From assembly GCA_031370485.1 (NCBI GenBank), contig JANMQK010000107.1, forward strand, positions 1-26,539: a stretch of 26,539 bases of DNA, given 5' to 3'. The notes beneath the pieces are model-generated. The model had not been told where the DNA came from. It was given only the letters and a program-made list of their open reading frames with translations, and did no database searches. This stretch comes from JANMQK01 sp031370485 (GTDB lineage Bacteria > Acidobacteriota > Polarisedimenticolia > Gp22-AA2). Positions 1-7,557 of the stretch are shown here, piece after piece; position 1 is the first letter of the stretch, and each line of letters opens with the position of its first letter. The position numbers and the translations under genes were made by a program.

Positions 1-1553
1 TCGACTGGCTGATCGTCCTGCCGTGGGCCAAGAAGACCAAGGACACGATCGATCTCGCCGCTTCGCGTCGCATCCTCGACGAGGACCACTTTGATCTCGA
101 GAAGGTCAAGGACCGGATCCTGGAGTTCCTGGCGGTGCGGAAACTCAAGACCGACTCGAAGGGGCCGATCCTCTGCTTCGTGGGCCCGCCCGGCACCGGC
201 AAGACGTCGCTGGGCCGCTCGATCGCGCGGGCCATGGGACGCTCGTTTCACCGGCTCTCGCTTGGCGGGATCAGGGACGAGGCGGAGATCCGGGGGCACC
301 GGCGGACCTACGTCGGGGCGCTCCCCGGGCGGATCATCGAGGGGCTCCGCAAGTGCGGCACCCGGAACCCCGTCTTCATGCTGGACGAGATCGACAAGCT
401 GGGTTTCGATTTTCGGGGCGATCCGGCCTCCGCCCTTCTCGAGGTGCTCGACCCCGAGCAGAACGTGGGTTTCGTCGATCATTACCTCGACCTTCCCTTC
501 GACCTCTCCTCCGTCATGTTCATCACCACGGCCAACATCCTCGAGACAATCCCTCCCCCGCTGCGCGATCGGATGGAGGTGCTGGAGCTGCCCGGCTACA
601 CCAATGAGGAAAAGACAATCATCGCGAGGCGCTACCTGATCCCGCGCCAGTGCACCGAGAACGGCATCAAGCAGGAGGACATCGAGATCAAGGACGCGGG
701 TCTCGCGATGATCATCTCGAGCTACACGCAGGAGGCGGGCCTGCGCAACCTGGAACGGGAGATCGCAAAGATTTGCCGCAAGCTCGCCCGAAGGCGTGCC
801 GAAGGGGGCACCGGCCGGACCGTGATCGGCCCCGACGACCTGATCGGCTTTCTGGGGCCGGAGCGTTTCACGAGCGACGTGGCCGAGCGTATCGGGCAGC
901 CGGGAGTCGCGATCGGTCTCGCCTGGACCCCGTTCGGCGGCCAGATCCTGTTCGTGGAGGCGACCAGCATGCCCGGGGGGAAGTCGCTCGCCGTCACCGG
1001 GCAGATCGGCGACGTGATGAGAGAGTCCGCCATGGCGGCGCTCTCGTTCATCCGCTCGCGCACGAAGTCACTGGGCATCGAGGCGGACTTTTTCGCGAAA
1101 GTGGATCTCCACCTGCACGTCCCGGCGGGCGCCATCCCGAAGGACGGCCCTTCGGCTGGCGTGACCATGGCGGCGGCGCTGACGTCGCTTCTGACCGGCC
1201 GCCCCTGCCGGCCCGGCACCGCCATGACCGGGGAGATCACCCTGCGGGGCAAGGTGCTGCCGGTCGGCGGGATCAAGGAAAAGATACTCGCGGCGCGGCG
1301 TGCCGGCATCAAGACGATCATCATGCCCGCCGCCAACGAGAAGGACCTGCTGGACATTCCCAAGGAGGCCCGCGACGCGCTCAAATTCCACTTCGCCGAC
1401 ACCGTCGACCAGGTCCTGGAGGCCGCGCTGCAGCCCGCCGACTCCCGCACCCGCCGACCGGCTTCCACGCGGGGCGGCGCCGCCCCCGGCTCGAAGCGCC
1501 GGCGCGGAGCCCCCCGGCCGGACCGCGCCGCCGCCCACGCCAACCCTGACTGA
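1..1553 (+). CDS. lon: Lon ATP-dependent protease, 5'-truncated by the window edge
   Basis: ATP-dependent serine protease that unfolds and degrades damaged and regulatory cytosolic proteins. The reading frame is open from base 3, so the gene begins before the window and the N-terminal substrate-binding domain is missing; about 516 residues remain. Visible in order: the linker ending in LDWLIVLPW, AAA+ Walker A GPPGTGKTS (near base 183), Walker B with VFMLDEIDK (near base 375), the arginine-finger region PLRDRMEVLELPGYT, then the Lon protease domain. The catalytic dyad is intact: Ser in KDGPSAGVTM (codon 1152-1154) and Lys in GGIKEK (codon 1275-1277). The C-terminus carries about 40 extra residues rich in Arg, Ala and Pro, which is not part of the catalytic core. 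It is convergent with rtcB, 18 bases away. The family call is certain; only the true start is unseen. Confidence 0.97.
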   Translation, partial: DWLIVLPWAKKTKDTIDLAASRRILDEDHFDLEKVKDRILEFLAVRKLKTDSKGPILCFVGPPGTGKTSLGRSIARAMGRSFHRLSLGGIRDEAEIRGHRRTYVGALPGRIIEGLRKCGTRNPVFMLDEIDKLGFDFRGDPASALLEVLDPEQNVGFVDHYLDLPFDLSSVMFITTANILETIPPPLRDRMEVLELPGYTNEEKTIIARRYLIPRQCTENGIKQEDIEIKDAGLAMIISSYTQEAGLRNLEREIAKICRKLARRRAEGGTGRTVIGPDDLIGFLGPERFTSDVAERIGQPGVAIGLAWTPFGGQILFVEATSMPGGKSLAVTGQIGDVMRESAMAALSFIRSRTKSLGIEADFFAKVDLHLHVPAGAIPKDGPSAGVTMAAALTSLLTGRPCRPGTAMTGEITLRGKVLPVGGIKEKILAARRAGIKTIIMPAANEKDLLDIPKEARDALKFHFADTVDQVLEAALQPADSRTRRPASTRGGAAPGSKRRRGAPRPDRAAAHANPD

Positions 1554-1571
1554 CCGTCCCGGCCCGGCGGC

Positions 1572-3026
1572 TCAGCCCTTGATGACGCCGATCGGCACGA
1601 GCCTCGCGACCCGGCGCGAGATGCCGGCGCGGTGCACGACGTCCACCACCTCCGAGACATCCTTGTAGGCCTCGGGCATCTCCTCCGCAATCGTGGCGTA
1701 CCCGTCCGCCCTCACCGTCACGCCGCGCTCCTCCATCTCGCGCACGATGGACCGGCCCCGGGCTTTTTTCCTGGCCGCAGTGCGGCTCATGCGCCGCCCC
1801 GCGCCGTGGCAGGTCGAGCCGAACGTCTCCTCCGCCGCCTTCTGCGTTCCGACCAGCACGAAGGAGTAGCGCCCCATGTCGCCCGGGATCAGGACCGGCT
1901 GCCCCACCTCCCGGTAGGCCAATGGTGTCTGCGGGTGGCCCGGGGGAAATGCCCGGGTCGCCCCTTTCCTGTGCACGCACAGCTCGCGCTGGCGGCCCTC
2001 CACCTTGTGGGTCTCCATCTTTGCGATATTGTGGCAGACGTCGTAGACGACCCCGACGCCGAGATCCCGGGGCCCCTTCCGGAACACCTCCTCGAGCGAC
2101 TGGCGGACCCAGTGGGTGATCACCTGCCGGTTGCCGAACGCGAAGTTGGCGGCGGCGTACATGGCACCCATGTAGCGCCTCCCCTCCGGCGATGACAGCG
2201 GCGCGCAGCAGAGCTGCGGGTCGGGAAGGTCGATCCCGTAGGTCCGCGCGGCGCGCAGCATGATCTGCAGCGAGTCGTCGCAGACCTGGTACCCGAGACC
2301 GCGCGAGCCGGTGTGGATCGAGATCGTGACCGCGCCCTCCTCGAGGCCGAGCACCCGCGCCGCGGTCTCATCGTAGATCTCCGCGACCCGTTGGACCTCG
2401 ACGAAGTGGTTCCCCGACCCGAGCGTCCCCAGCTGCGTGCGGCCGCGCTCGCGGGCCCTGTCGGAAACGAACTCGGGATTGGCGCCCCTGAGCCGGCCCC
2501 CCTCCTCGATGTGCAGGAGATCGGCGGCATCACCGAAGCCGTTCCCGACCGCCCAGGCAGCCCCTTCGACGAGCAGCTTCACCTCGCTCCTGGCATCGAG
2601 CTTCAGGTCCTTGCGGTGCGACCCGACGCCGGTGGGGATGTTTCGGAAGAGCGCCTCGACGAGATCCCGCATCCGGGGGGCCGCCTCCTCGAACGCGAGG
2701 TCCGTCCGCAGGAGCCTGACGCCGCAGTTGATGTCGTATCCCACGCCGCCGGGGGAGACGACCCCCGTCTCGGCATCGAACGCCGCGACACCGCCAATCG
2801 GGAAGCCGTATCCCCAGTGAATGTCCGGCATCGCCGGGGACGCGCCCACGATGCCGGGGAGGCAGGCGACGTTCTTGACCTGCTGGAGGCACGGGTCGTC
2901 ACGGAGCCCCTCCATCAGGTTGTCGTCGGCGTAGATGATTCCGGGGACCCGCATTCGATCGTGCCGCGGGATCCGGTAGCGGCAGTCGTCGATCCTCTCG
3001 CAGGGAACATGGGATTTTTCGGGCAT
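1572..3026 (-). CDS. rtcB: RtcB-type RNA ligase (GTP- and Mn-dependent)
   Basis: RtcB joins RNA 2',3'-cyclic phosphate or 3'-phosphate ends to 5'-OH ends through a guanylated histidine, repairing cleaved RNA and, in some lineages, splicing tRNA. The 484-residue product has the family's length. Metal and nucleotide residues are all visible: D98 and C101 in GVGYDINCG, N206/H207 in GSGNHF, H238 in SIHTGSRG, H332 in VCHNIAK, and H407 in CHGAGR, the residue that becomes guanylated. The frame is open to a TTG at 3050, but the ATG at 3026 is preferred because a GGGGAG Shine-Dalgarno lies 9 bases upstream. Its activator archease is encoded nearby on the same strand (4345-4770), separated by two opposite-strand genes. 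Divergent from the GYF_2 gene at 3101, with a shared -10-like box between them. No rtcA or rtcR is visible. Confidence 0.97.
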   Translation of the reverse strand: MPEKSHVPCERIDDCRYRIPRHDRMRVPGIIYADDNLMEGLRDDPCLQQVKNVACLPGIVGASPAMPDIHWGYGFPIGGVAAFDAETGVVSPGGVGYDINCGVRLLRTDLAFEEAAPRMRDLVEALFRNIPTGVGSHRKDLKLDARSEVKLLVEGAAWAVGNGFGDAADLLHIEEGGRLRGANPEFVSDRARERGRTQLGTLGSGNHFVEVQRVAEIYDETAARVLGLEEGAVTISIHTGSRGLGYQVCDDSLQIMLRAARTYGIDLPDPQLCCAPLSSPEGRRYMGAMYAAANFAFGNRQVITHWVRQSLEEVFRKGPRDLGVGVVYDVCHNIAKMETHKVEGRQRELCVHRKGATRAFPPGHPQTPLAYREVGQPVLIPGDMGRYSFVLVGTQKAAEETFGSTCHGAGRRMSRTAARKKARGRSIVREMEERGVTVRADGYATIAEEMPEAYKDVSEVVDVVHRAGISRRVARLVPIGVIKG

Positions 3027-3054
3027 CAGAGGCGTCTCCCCGGCACGCAATGGA

Positions 3055-3062
3055 ATTATAAT
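3055..3062. promoter_or_regulatory. Symmetric -10 box shared by rtcB and the GYF_2 gene
   Basis: ATTATAAT is a perfect palindrome, so a consensus TATAAT occurs on the plus strand at 3057-3062 and on the minus strand at 3060-3055. It sits in the 74-base divergent gap, and predicted starts about 7 bases beyond it would give leaders of roughly 20 bases for rtcB and 30 for the GYF_2 gene, each with a purine-rich ribosome site. No good -35 hexamer is visible on either side. AT-only octamers are rare in this GC-rich sequence. Confidence 0.5.
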
Positions 3063-3100
3063 CCCGGCCGCCAGGCGGGTTTTCCGGGGAGGGCCATCCG

Positions 3101-3898
3101 ATGGCGGATCGGTACTGGGTCACGGGGACGGACGGCAGGGAATACGGCCCGGCCCCGCTCGAGATGCTCGGACAGTGGATCGCGGAGGGGCGCATCGTCC
3201 CCACGACGACCGTGCGCAAGGATGGAGGCACGGCCGCCGATGCCGCGTCCTTCCCCGAGCTGGCGGCGCACTTCGCGTCGCGGTCCGGGGCCCCTCCGAC
3301 GGTCGCGTCCAGCCAGTTCCGGGTGTGGGATTTCCTGGAGCAGGCGTGGGACCTCGTGAAGCCCAACTGTCTCCCACTGGCCGCCATCTTCCTCGTCATG
3401 GCCGCCCTTTTCGGGATGCCCTACCTGGGCCCGTGCCTCCATTTCATCATCGGCGGCGCCATCCTGGTCGGGGTCTGGAGGGCCATTCTGGGAATGATCG
3501 ACGGCCGCGCCCCCAAGGTCGGCATGATGTTCGAGGGATTCGACCGGTTCGGAGACGCATTCCTGGCGGCCCTGGTCCGACACCTTCTGATTATTCTCGG
3601 ATATTGTCTCCTCATCGTGCCCGGGATCATCCTGACCCTGATGTGGGCCTTCACCTTCCCCGTGCTCAGCGAGACCCGGCTCGGATTCTGGGAGGCCATG
3701 CACCGAAGCGCCGTTCTGACGGAGGGGTACCGCTGGAAGCTGTTCCTCCTGGCGCTGGCCTGCATCCCGGTGCTTCTGATCGGTTTTCTGGCGCTGTGCG
3801 TGGGTCTGCTTGTTGCGATACCGGTCTGCATGACCGCCTTCGGGTTGGCCTATCGCTTCCTGCAGCGGCAGAAGCAGGCGGCGACTGGCGCGCCTTGA
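3101..3898 (+). CDS. GYF_2-domain integral membrane protein
   Basis: Function unknown. Residues 4-55 or so look like a GYF_2 domain (YWVTGTDGREYGPAP, then a helix with EGRIVPTTTVRKDGG), a small fold that in other proteins binds proline-rich peptides; here it would be cytoplasmic. Residues about 90-250 contain several hydrophobic segments arranged in pairs, including LLIILGYCLLIVPGIILTLM and the following AFTFPVLSETR, a pattern seen in YciC/DUF975-like membrane proteins where a conserved Pro-Gly follows a long helix. The ATG at 3101 has a strong GGGGAGGG ribosome site 7 bases upstream. It is followed after 9 bases by a DUF2752 gene on the same strand, so the two are probably co-transcribed. 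Membrane location is clear; any peptide-binding role is inference. Confidence 0.8.
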   Translation: MADRYWVTGTDGREYGPAPLEMLGQWIAEGRIVPTTTVRKDGGTAADAASFPELAAHFASRSGAPPTVASSQFRVWDFLEQAWDLVKPNCLPLAAIFLVMAALFGMPYLGPCLHFIIGGAILVGVWRAILGMIDGRAPKVGMMFEGFDRFGDAFLAALVRHLLIILGYCLLIVPGIILTLMWAFTFPVLSETRLGFWEAMHRSAVLTEGYRWKLFLLALACIPVLLIGFLALCVGLLVAIPVCMTAFGLAYRFLQRQKQAATGAP

Positions 3899-3907
3899 GG
3901 CCGGGGC

Positions 3908-4336
3908 ATGTCCCTGGATACCGCGCCTCCCCGCATCATTCCGCCCTACTCGTCGGCGCGGCGCCGTGAACGCGCCGCCGGAGCCCTGTTGATCGGCGCG
4001 ATCTTCGTGGCGGCCGCATTCCTGCCGGCGCAACGCCCCCTGCCTTTCGATCTCTGCCTGTTCCACCGCCTGACCGGTCTCCCCTGCCTTGCATGTGGTC
4101 TGACCCGGTCGGTGTGCCTTCTCATGCAGGGGCAGTGGCTCGCCAGCCTGCGCATGCACCCCGCGGCGGTGCCCGTCCTGGCGGCGCTCGGAGTGGCCGC
4201 GGCGGTGATGGGCTGCGAGGCGGTGCTGGCGCGGCCGCTCGACGGCACCCTCCCGCGGCGGCTCATCGAGGCCCTGCTGGCGGCCGGCGGTGCCGCGGCA
4301 TTGGTGGCCTGGAGCGCCCGGATTCTCCTGTCCTAG
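3908..4336 (+). CDS. DUF2752 small membrane protein
   Basis: A 142-residue protein with about three hydrophobic segments (residues 24-40, 86-106, 121-140). The signature of the DUF2752 family is intact: C60-L-A-C63-G64, T66-R67 and then H84-P85 after a short helix. Members of this family are small inner-membrane proteins of unknown function; the paired cysteines may be redox-active or bind metal, but that is not established. It lies 9 bases after the GYF_2 membrane gene and is probably co-transcribed with it. The start ATG at 3908 is preceded by the previous stop and GGCCGGGGC, a weak ribosome site consistent with translational coupling. Its TAG stop falls in a 10-base direct repeat at the convergent junction with the archease gene. 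Confidence 0.85.
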   Translation: MSLDTAPPRIIPPYSSARRRERAAGALLIGAIFVAAAFLPAQRPLPFDLCLFHRLTGLPCLACGLTRSVCLLMQGQWLASLRMHPAAVPVLAALGVAAAVMGCEAVLARPLDGTLPRRLIEALLAAGGAAALVAWSARILLS

Positions 4337-4354
4337 ATATCAGACTAGATATCA
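4333..4354. repeat. 10-bp direct repeat at a convergent gene junction
   Basis: CTAGATATCA occurs at 4333-4342 and again at 4345-4354, separated by GA. The first copy supplies the TAG stop (4334-4336) of the DUF2752 gene and the second, read on the other strand, supplies the TAG stop (4347-4345) of archease. Each copy holds the palindrome GATATC, so the two could pair as a weak 6-bp AT-rich stem with a 6-base loop; there is no U-tract and it is not a convincing terminator. Confidence 0.7.
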
Positions 4355-4770
4355 AAGATGATGCGCACGCGCCAGGAGGAGCGCCCCCGGACCAGCCGGA
4401 TCTGGTGATAGGTGACCGCCTTGACCTCGCGCCGGGGTCGGTGGCGCGCGCGGTCCATCGGCTCCCCCTTCACAACTCCCTTCGCGATGAAGCGCGCCCG
4501 GTCGACCCGCTCGACCTCGCAGGCGGAGAAAACCCATCCCCTCGTCTCGTGCAGGTAGAGAATCTCCGTCAGCCAGCGGACCAGCAGGTCCTCGAGCCCC
4601 GCCCCTTCGACCCGCACCACGAGGCGTCGGCGCGGACGGACGGTCCGCCGCCCGCATATCAGATCGAAGAGGGCGTGCGCGGCGTTCTCGAACAGGCGCG
4701 GCAGGGTCGCCCCCCGGACAACCGCCCCGATGTCGGCCGTGTGCTCGAAAAATTCGTAGCCCCGCGGCAA
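4345..4770 (-). CDS. Archease, RtcB activator
   Basis: Archease accelerates RtcB guanylation and allows multiple turnover of RNA ligation in archaea, bacteria and animals. The 141-residue product matches the usual length. It opens with the family motif FEHTADIG (D13 is a metal-binding acid in characterised members), contains the mid-protein segment LVRWLTEILYLHE, and ends with the conserved KAVTYHQIRL followed by a terminal IIFDI whose Asp140 is also a metal ligand. The start is a TTG at 4770 with GGAAGG six bases upstream, a ribosome site that overlaps the TAG stop of rnr; the 3-base gap implies coupled translation with RNase R. rtcB lies 1.3 kb further along the same strand, beyond two opposite-strand genes. 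Presence of RtcB nearby makes the functional call firm. Confidence 0.95.
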   Translation of the reverse strand: MPRGYEFFEHTADIGAVVRGATLPRLFENAAHALFDLICGRRTVRPRRRLVVRVEGAGLEDLLVRWLTEILYLHETRGWVFSACEVERVDRARFIAKGVVKGEPMDRARHRPRREVKAVTYHQIRLVRGRSSWRVRIIFDI

Positions 4771-4773
4771 TTC

Positions 4774-7236
4774 CTACCTTCCGCGACCGCCGCGGCGGCG
4801 CCCCCGTCGGCCGCCCTGGCCGCGGCCGCCCGTACTTCCGCCACCCGCACGATGGCCACCCGCGCCCCGCCCGTGCGAGCCCAGGCCGCTTTTGCCAGAC
4901 CGTGCCGCCTTTCCGGTCGCTACGATCCTTTCGGCCTTTGCGCCCTTGCCGGAGTGGCCGCCCGAGACGGCCCGGGCGCCGACTGCCCGCCCCTTCCCCA
5001 CGGCGCCGGCCTCCCCGGCGAGCGAGAAATCGAGCTGCAGGATGAAATGGTTGACGCGGTCAAGCCGGACCCGCACCGGGTCCCCCAGCTTGAACACCCG
5101 CCCGGTGCTCTCCCCCTTGAAGAGCTGCTTGCGCTCGATCAGTTTGTATTGATCGTCCATGAGGGACTCGATCCGCACGATGCCGTCCACGTAGTACTCG
5201 AGAAGCTCCACGAAGAACCCGTACGGCTGGACGGCGATGATCAGGCCGTCGAACTCCTCGCCGAGCCGCCCCTCCATGAAGCGCATCTTCTTCCACTCGA
5301 CCAGCTCGTTTTCGGCGGCGTCGGCGTTGCGCTCCATCCGCGACGACTGGAGCGCGATTTCGGGGAAGGTGGCCTCGGCCTCGGCGCGCTCGTCGTCCGG
5401 GAGCGCGCGCCCGGAGAGCAGGTCCTTGAGCGCGCGGTGGACGATCAGGTCGGGATAGCGGCGGATGGGGGAGGTGAAGTGCGTGTAGCAGCGGCTCGCC
5501 AGCCCGAAATGGATGTCCTTCTTCTCCGAGTAACGGGCCTGCTTCATCGAGCGGAGCATCAGGCGCGACAGGAAACGCTCCTCCGGCTTCCCCTTCGCCA
5601 TGTCGAGGAGTTCCTGGAAGGCCGCGGGCTCGATCGCCGTGAAGGGTTGCGGCAGCCGGTAGCCGAACGCCTGGGACACGCGGTCGAAGTCCTCCAGCCG
5701 GCGCGGGTCGGGACGCTCGTGGATGCGGTAGAGCGACGGCACGCGGGCCCGCCACAGGTGCCGGGCGACGGTCTCGTTCGCCGCCAGCATGAACTCCTCG
5801 ATCAATCGGTGCGCCACGTTGCGCTCGAGCGCCACGATGCCGGTCATCTCCCCGGTCGCGGCCAGGACGATCTCGGGCTCGGGAAGGTCGAAGTCGATGC
5901 TGCCCCGGCCTGTCCGCGCCTTGTTCAGGATGCCGCTCAGCTCCTCCATGAGGCGGAAGACGGGGACGAGTTCCCGGTACTTTCCCATGAGCTCGGGGTC
6001 GCTGTCCCGGAGAATCCTCGCGACGTTCGTGTAGGTCATGCGCGCCGCGCTCTTGATCACCCCCTGCGCGAAGCGATGGGAAATCACCGCGCCCTTCCCG
6101 TCGAGGGTCATCAGGCAGGACTGCACGAGGCGGTCGACCCCGGGGTTGAGCGAGCATATGCCGTTGCTGAGGCTGTGCGGCAGCATCGGGATCGCCGTGC
6201 CCGGGAAGTAGACGCTCGTACCCCGCTCGCGGGCTTCGGAATCGAGGGGGCTTCCCGCGCGAACGTAGTGGGCCACGTCCGCGATATGCACATGAAGGTC
6301 CCAGGTGCCGTCCGCGTGTTTCGCGACGTAGACCGCGTCGTCGAAGTCCTTCGCCGTTTCGCCGTCGATCGTCACGATCGGCAGCCCGCGGAAGTCCTCG
6401 CGCTTGGCTATCTCTTCCGCGGGGATGGGGACGGCGACACGCTCCGCCTCGTGCAGGACGTCCGGGGGGAACGCCTCGCGCAGATCGTACTTGCGGATGA
6501 TCGTCCTGAGATCGATCCCGGGATCGTCGGGATGCCCCACGACCTCGACGATGTTGCCGATCGCGCGCCGTCCCTCCTCCGGGGGGCGGGTGATCGCGAC
6601 GCCGACCACCTGGCCGTTTACGGCCCCTCCCACCTCCCCATCGGGGATCAGGATGCCGCTCTCGAACAGCCGGTCGTACGCCTCGACGTACCCGGGGCCA
6701 TCGGGCCCCCCCTGCGACCGGTAGACCCCCAGGATGCGCCGCCGCGAGCGCTCGAGCACCCGCTCGACTACTCCCTGCGCCTTCCCCCCGGCCTCTCTCC
6801 GGACGATACGGACGAGCACGCGATCGCCGTTCATCAGATCGCCCATGGCGGGGGGCGGTATGAAAATGTCCGGGCCCCCCTCGTCCGGCGTCACGAAGCC
6901 GAACCCCCGCGGGTTTCTCTGTAGGCGGCCGGGGACCATGCGGCCCCCACCCGCCGCGGAGACTCCCACGCCCCGCGGGGCGTGGCCTTTGACGGCGGGA
7001 CGGCGCGCCCCGTCCCCCCGCCCCGCGCCGGGGAGCGCGTAGCGGTTGGGATCGAGCCGGACGATCTCCTCGTCGCTGACCAGCGAGCGCAGGACCCGCT
7101 TGAAAGTGTTACGGCTCCGCTTGTTGATCTTCGTCAATGCCAGAAGGTCGCGGACCGAGGCGGGGCGGTAGCCGGGGCGCCGGACCGTGTCGAGGATCGC
7201 CTTACGGATGCGACTCTCCTCGCGATCGTTCGTCAA
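4774..7236 (-). CDS. rnr: Ribonuclease R (RNB-family 3'-5' exoribonuclease)
   Basis: RNase R degrades structured RNA processively from the 3' end, including rRNA fragments and mRNA. Domains in order (numbered from the TTG at 7236): N-terminal winged helix about 5-65, cold-shock/OB domains about 100-230, RNB catalytic domain from about 285, S1 domain near the C-terminus, then a Gly/Arg/Lys-rich tail of about 70 residues. The four catalytic acids are present in TIDGETAKDFDDAV (D291, D297, D299, D300). The frame stays open to an ATG at 7362, but the extra 42 codons have a third-position GC near 65%, well below the gene body, and no ribosome site; MTNDREESRIRKAIL makes a natural N-terminus. A TTGACG-18-TACTCT promoter-like pair lies within that extension. 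Start therefore uncertain, identity not. Archease follows after 3 bases. Confidence 0.95.
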   Translation of the reverse strand: MTNDREESRIRKAILDTVRRPGYRPASVRDLLALTKINKRSRNTFKRVLRSLVSDEEIVRLDPNRYALPGAGRGDGARRPAVKGHAPRGVGVSAAGGGRMVPGRLQRNPRGFGFVTPDEGGPDIFIPPPAMGDLMNGDRVLVRIVRREAGGKAQGVVERVLERSRRRILGVYRSQGGPDGPGYVEAYDRLFESGILIPDGEVGGAVNGQVVGVAITRPPEEGRRAIGNIVEVVGHPDDPGIDLRTIIRKYDLREAFPPDVLHEAERVAVPIPAEEIAKREDFRGLPIVTIDGETAKDFDDAVYVAKHADGTWDLHVHIADVAHYVRAGSPLDSEARERGTSVYFPGTAIPMLPHSLSNGICSLNPGVDRLVQSCLMTLDGKGAVISHRFAQGVIKSAARMTYTNVARILRDSDPELMGKYRELVPVFRLMEELSGILNKARTGRGSIDFDLPEPEIVLAATGEMTGIVALERNVAHRLIEEFMLAANETVARHLWRARVPSLYRIHERPDPRRLEDFDRVSQAFGYRLPQPFTAIEPAAFQELLDMAKGKPEERFLSRLMLRSMKQARYSEKKDIHFGLASRCYTHFTSPIRRYPDLIVHRALKDLLSGRALPDDERAEAEATFPEIALQSSRMERNADAAENELVEWKKMRFMEGRLGEEFDGLIIAVQPYGFFVELLEYYVDGIVRIESLMDDQYKLIERKQLFKGESTGRVFKLGDPVRVRLDRVNHFILQLDFSLAGEAGAVGKGRAVGARAVSGGHSGKGAKAERIVATGKAARSGKSGLGSHGRGAGGHRAGGGSTGGRGQGGRRGRRRGGRGR

Positions 7237-7292
7237 CGGGGAGTAATGTCGGCCGGGGGCCGCTGGACCGGATTCATGGTCGGCACCGGCGG

Positions 7293-7322
7293 AGAGTAGC
7301 CGCGACACTCGCCGTCCGTCAA
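7293..7322 (-). promoter_or_regulatory. Candidate promoter for rnr-archease
   Basis: Read on the minus strand, TTGACG (7322-7317) is followed after 18 bases by TACTCT (7298-7293). It would start transcription near 7286, about 50 bases before the TTG proposed as the rnr start. It is incompatible with the longer ATG-7362 start, so mapping this promoter would settle the N-terminus. Confidence 0.35.
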
Positions 7323-7383
7323 GAGTCCATCGGTCGGTCGAATCCCGGGCGGACGATCGCATGGTCGCGCCGCAGGGGGGCCA

Positions 7384-7392
7384 TGCTATGCT
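7384..7392 (+). promoter_or_regulatory. Candidate extended -10 for tRNA-Leu
   Basis: TGCTATGCT is a TG-n extended -10 with TATGCT matching four of six consensus positions, inside a short tandem ATGCT repeat. Transcription would start near 7399, about 27 bases before the tRNA. No -35 hexamer is visible, which extended -10 promoters tolerate. Confidence 0.35.
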
Positions 7393-7425
7393 ATCGGCCC
7401 CTGGACGGACACTTGCTCCGGACGT

Positions 7426-7512
7426 GCCGAAGTGGCGGAATTGGCAGACGCGCTAGATTCAGGGTCTAGTGCCCGCAAGGGCGTGCAGGTTCAAGTCCTG
7501 TCTTCGGCACCA
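7426..7512 (+). tRNA. tRNA-Leu (anticodon CAG)
   Basis: Complete class II tRNA of 87 bases including an encoded CCA (7510-7512). The acceptor arm GCCGAAG pairs with CTTCGGC, followed by discriminator A. The anticodon stem CTAGA/TCTAG encloses the loop TTCAGGG with anticodon CAG, reading CUG, the dominant leucine codon in a GC-rich genome. A long variable arm (TGCCCGCAAGGGCG) and the T-loop GGTTCAAGTCC are intact. No intron and no attachment-site duplication downstream was seen. Confidence 0.97.
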
Positions 7513-7557
7513 ACAACTCTTCGGAACCGGAATTCCCCGCCCCGACTGTCGTGACAC

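Noticed and set aside
4093..6924. Plus-strand frame of 943 codons opposite rnr and archease
   Set aside because: It is antisense to clear RNase R and archease coding sequence; its composition is the Arg/Ala/Pro-rich pattern typical of GC-rich shadow frames.
7383..7394. Tandem ATGCT repeat before the tRNA as a mobile-element or CRISPR trace
   Set aside because: Only two and a half short units; best explained as part of a -10 region.
7426..7557. Possible integration site at tRNA-Leu
   Set aside because: No repeat of the tRNA 3' end, integrase gene or change in gene content was found on either side.
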